A stretch of 8,063 bases of DNA from Candidatus Poseidoniaceae archaeon (lineage in GTDB: Archaea > Thermoplasmatota > Poseidoniia > Poseidoniales > Poseidoniaceae): positions 1 through 8,063 of the forward strand of contig JAKUNX010000085.1 of NCBI GenBank assembly GCA_022451835.1, given 5' to 3'. Made by a program: the position numbers and the translations under genes. The notes below the pieces were generated by a model. It was not told where the DNA came from, ran no database searches, and was given only the letters and a program-made list of their open reading frames with translations. Numbering within the stretch: the first letter of the stretch is position 1; the number at the start of each line of letters is the position of its first letter. Positions 7,101-8,063 of this stretch are shown piece by piece.

Positions 7101-7343
7101 GATATGTCCAAAATGCCCTGGGCTTTCGTCATACTTACAGTTGTCAGTTGGACAAACAAGTCCTGGCTCGATTACACCCATGTGAGGATCCATCAAACCT
7201 TGACGATATGCATGGCCATCATCCTTGTAAGTATCAGCAGTCTTAACTTCTACAGCTGACATCTTTCTGATTTCACTAGGGTCCATAAGACCAAATCTAA
7301 TACTAGCAATTCGCTTTGGAATAAGGGTTGTAACTCTGCTCAT
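4143..7343 (-). CDS. rpoA1: DNA-directed RNA polymerase subunit A' (RpoA1)
   Basis: This is the N-terminal two thirds of the largest RNA polymerase subunit and carries the catalytic Mg site. In order: clamp core with PGHFGHI (residues 75-81) and a zinc site C104/C107/C168/C171; lid/rudder region with GKEGRFRSNLSGKRVNFCARSV-type sequence (331-352); VERHLIDGD...FNRQPSLHRMSMM (568-592); active-site loop NADFDGDEMNLH (615-626, Mg ligands D617, D619, D621); SGARGS (882-887); and the bridge helix with GRESLVDTAVRTAKSGYMQRRL (953-974). It ends in an acidic tail. At 1066 aa it is longer than most archaeal A' subunits (about 880-970). Most of the excess is an insert at roughly residues 418-566, just before VERHL, containing C428-x4-C433 and C533-x2-C536. 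The first zinc site is atypical: C64, C69, S74, H77. The ATG start is backed by GGAGG 7 bases upstream. The gene overlaps rpoB by 4 bases and rpoA2 by 1. Confidence 0.98.
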   Translation of the reverse strand: MSRVTTLIPKRIASIRFGLMDPSEIRKMSAVEVKTADTYKDDGHAYRQGLMDPHMGVIEPGLVCPTDNCKYDESPGHFGHIQLELPVIHIGFVGLIKTALKATCNSCSKILLHDEPNTHPSNPELSEQDYYRTRVRDIILKHGVGSTEFSKIIKEIEKVTSGAKRKVCMHCGAAQGKITLDKPTTFKEKLETQGAGKETERKLNPRDVREWLSSIPVEHLIFIGMDTQNRPEWTVLKVLPVPPITVRPSITLDSGDRSEDDLTHKLVDVLRINQRLRENRDSGAPQLIVEDLWELLQYHVTTYFDNQTSGIPPARHRSGRTLKTLTQRLKGKEGRFRSNLSGKRVNFCARSVISPDPYLGVNEVGVPEKIARELTVPIRVTMRNREQMRQMILRGPDVHPGVNYIIRGDKRRVRINSRSRFINAGYRCHNPECMEETTLRPDLHQVMPAPNFLPGLVIKKEISRSVVAPSIEVTNYVADNESTLANLRGEDRDGNALEKDDPRAILHYRWMWELEQLDKVTPDPVPEHLEITCPHCGSPTDEWGERTAVEDRLSTFDRDGNPKPGMLVERHLIDGDVAIFNRQPSLHRMSMMVHEVRVMQGHTFRFNLAVCTPYNADFDGDEMNLHVIQSEEARAEAKILMRVQEHILTPRYGGAVIGGIHDHISGAYLLSRPGTLISVEHGLEMLGNIGWTGSLPEVVKDDNGKDSFRGQDIISLIIPDNIHLRFRSRSNDDVVVKNGSVEGTLDKRAIGAEDGRLLDAIVQTNGPEKGAKFLDEFTQLSIAACTALGFTTGIDDEDLSPESLAAIEKANADARKLVEEELEAFGKDGKGYETRPGRTPRETLEENIMVMLDEGKQKAGDIAKDELNQSGSTNAAVNMAISGARGSMDNLTMMAGSIGQAKVRGKRLERGYNDRVLAHFKRGGRGALDRGFISNSFKRGLEPTEFFMLSVSGRESLVDTAVRTAKSGYMQRRLINAMDDLKVYDDEMLSVRNTANRIIQFSYGEDGIDPSRGVHGSPFNIDVIVDEALGTEGVTVVKRESRERDESEEDMGAWEFEDSGNQGGEI
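4151..4159 (-). promoter_or_regulatory. Strong Shine-Dalgarno for rpoA2
   Basis: AAGGAGGTG, followed by A, is an almost full-length match to an anti-Shine-Dalgarno and lies 7 bases before the rpoA2 ATG. It is embedded in the codons for the last residues of RpoA' (Q-G-G-E). It confirms that rpoA2 begins at 4143 and that the long N-terminal extension is translated. Confidence 0.9.
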
Positions 7344-8063
7344 CTTCGGTCCTCCAGTTCTAATCTCATGGCCACACCTAAACTCTTCATCTCATCCAAC
7401 AGTAACTTGAATGCATAAGAGGTTTGTACCTTGTATACTTCAGCACCATCTCCATGAATTGGGCTGACATATGTTCGACGTTTAGGATCATACCAAGCAA
7501 GATGTCCGGATTGTGCACAAACATACATGTCGATACCATCGGATTCGTCCAATAATCTATCTTTGATGACCATAGATGCACCATGGGCAATCAAACAGTC
7601 ACGCTCCATCTCACCAAATCTAAGTCCACCTTGTCGGGCACGACCTTCAGTTGGTTGACGTGTCAAAATCTGAACACGTCCTCTTGAACGAGCATGAATC
7701 TTTGAACTAACCAAGTGATGTAATCTCTGATAGTAAATACATCCAATGAAAATCTCTGCTGGATATGCTTGTCCGGTTTCACCATTTATCATAGTTTCAC
7801 GCCCAGAGTGAGCAAATCCATTTCGAATTAGCCCGTCTCTTAGACTTCCTTCTTTCTCACCTCTAAATGCAGTACCGTCAATTCTTCTTCCTTCGAGTGA
7901 ACCAACTTTACCACCAATCATTTCCAATACGTGAGCAACGGTCATTCGTGATGGAATAGCGTGTGGGTTGATAATCAAATCAGGAACAACACCTTCAGCA
8001 GTAAATGGCATATCCTCTGGGTCTACCAATCTTCCAATTACACCCTTTTGTCCGTGTCTTGAA
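7340..8063 (-). CDS. rpoB: DNA-directed RNA polymerase subunit B (RpoB or RpoB'), C-terminal part, 5' end outside window
   Basis: This is the C-terminal ~240 residues of the second-largest RNA polymerase subunit, which forms the hybrid-binding/wall region and the RpoB part of the clamp in the core enzyme. The frame is open to the window edge and begins with S-R-H-G-Q-K-G, followed by DMPFT and PDLIINPHAIPSRMT, which are hallmark RpoB blocks. Further on are the conserved blocks RQPTEGRARQGGLRFGEMERD and, near the end, SYAFKLLLDEMKSLG. The TTG near 8029 is an internal Leu codon, not a start. The usual C-terminal zinc ribbon (CxxC...CxxC) is degraded: only the first Cys (7517-7519) remains, the others being Ser, Ser and His. 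The stop TGA shares four bases with the rpoA1 start (ATGA), so the two are probably translationally coupled. Whether the whole gene is a single rpoB or the split B' form cannot be seen. Identity is very secure. Confidence 0.97.
   Translation of the reverse strand, partial: SRHGQKGVIGRLVDPEDMPFTAEGVVPDLIINPHAIPSRMTVAHVLEMIGGKVGSLEGRRIDGTAFRGEKEGSLRDGLIRNGFAHSGRETMINGETGQAYPAEIFIGCIYYQRLHHLVSSKIHARSRGRVQILTRQPTEGRARQGGLRFGEMERDCLIAHGASMVIKDRLLDESDGIDMYVCAQSGHLAWYDPKRRTYVSPIHGDGAEVYKVQTSYAFKLLLDEMKSLGVAMRLELEDRR
7351..7355 (-). promoter_or_regulatory. Shine-Dalgarno for rpoA1
   Basis: GGAGG lies 7 bases upstream of the rpoA1 ATG, inside the last codons of rpoB (L-E-D-R-R-stop). Combined with the ATGA overlap it fixes the rpoA1 start and suggests translational coupling. 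Confidence 0.85.

Noticed and set aside
7340..8029. A complete gene starting near 8029
   Set aside because: The codon at 8029 is TTG within the RpoB block (H-G-Q-K-G-V-I-G-R-L-V), and the frame stays open to the window edge, so it is the 3' part of a longer gene.

Overview
This AT-rich window is most likely archaeal, and probably from a planktonic marine lineage of Thermoplasmatota such as Marine Group II (Poseidoniales) or Marine Group III. Three things support this. The largest RNA polymerase subunit is split into RpoA' and RpoA'', which is an archaeal trait. Ribosomal protein L30e follows the polymerase genes. The last gene encodes a secreted protein with a W-x-W-type beta-propeller and Asp-rich thrombospondin type-3 (TSP3) repeats, an architecture I associate with marine Euryarchaeota. 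The group assignment is inference; there is no rRNA gene here.

Every gene lies on the minus strand, so transcription runs from high to low coordinates. The order is the C-terminal part of rpoB (7340-8063, open at the window edge), rpoA1 (4143-7343), rpoA2 (2572-4143), rpl30e (2228-2527), and a large secreted propeller/TSP3 protein (43-2163, with its frame continuing to base 1). rpoB and rpoA1 overlap as ATGA, rpoA1 and rpoA2 as TGATG, and a 44-base spacer precedes rpl30e. Each of the three internal starts has a GGAGG-type Shine-Dalgarno 7 bases upstream, which points to one translationally coupled operon. In many archaea this operon continues into nusA, rps12, rps7 and elongation factors. Here the next gene is an unrelated surface or exported protein after a 64-base gap.

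The polymerase genes supply the core enzyme: the RpoB wall/clamp end, the RpoA' catalytic Mg site and bridge helix, and the RpoA'' trigger loop and jaw. They depart from the usual archaeal pattern in several ways. The clamp zinc ribbon of RpoB has lost three of its four metal-binding cysteines. The first RpoA' zinc site has a Ser where the third Cys belongs. RpoA' has an insert of about 150 residues carrying a separate C-x4-C / C-x2-C set just before the active site. RpoA'' has a long N-terminal extension with a helix-hairpin-helix-like start and a basic linker.

The secreted-protein gene ends at a TAG inside a TSP3 repeat. The same frame goes on past it, in clear TSP3 sequence, to the window edge. 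The stop is therefore a recent nonsense change, a sequence error, or a read-through/recoded codon. There is no gene-free stretch over 300 bases, and I see no tRNA, rRNA, CRISPR array or mobile element.
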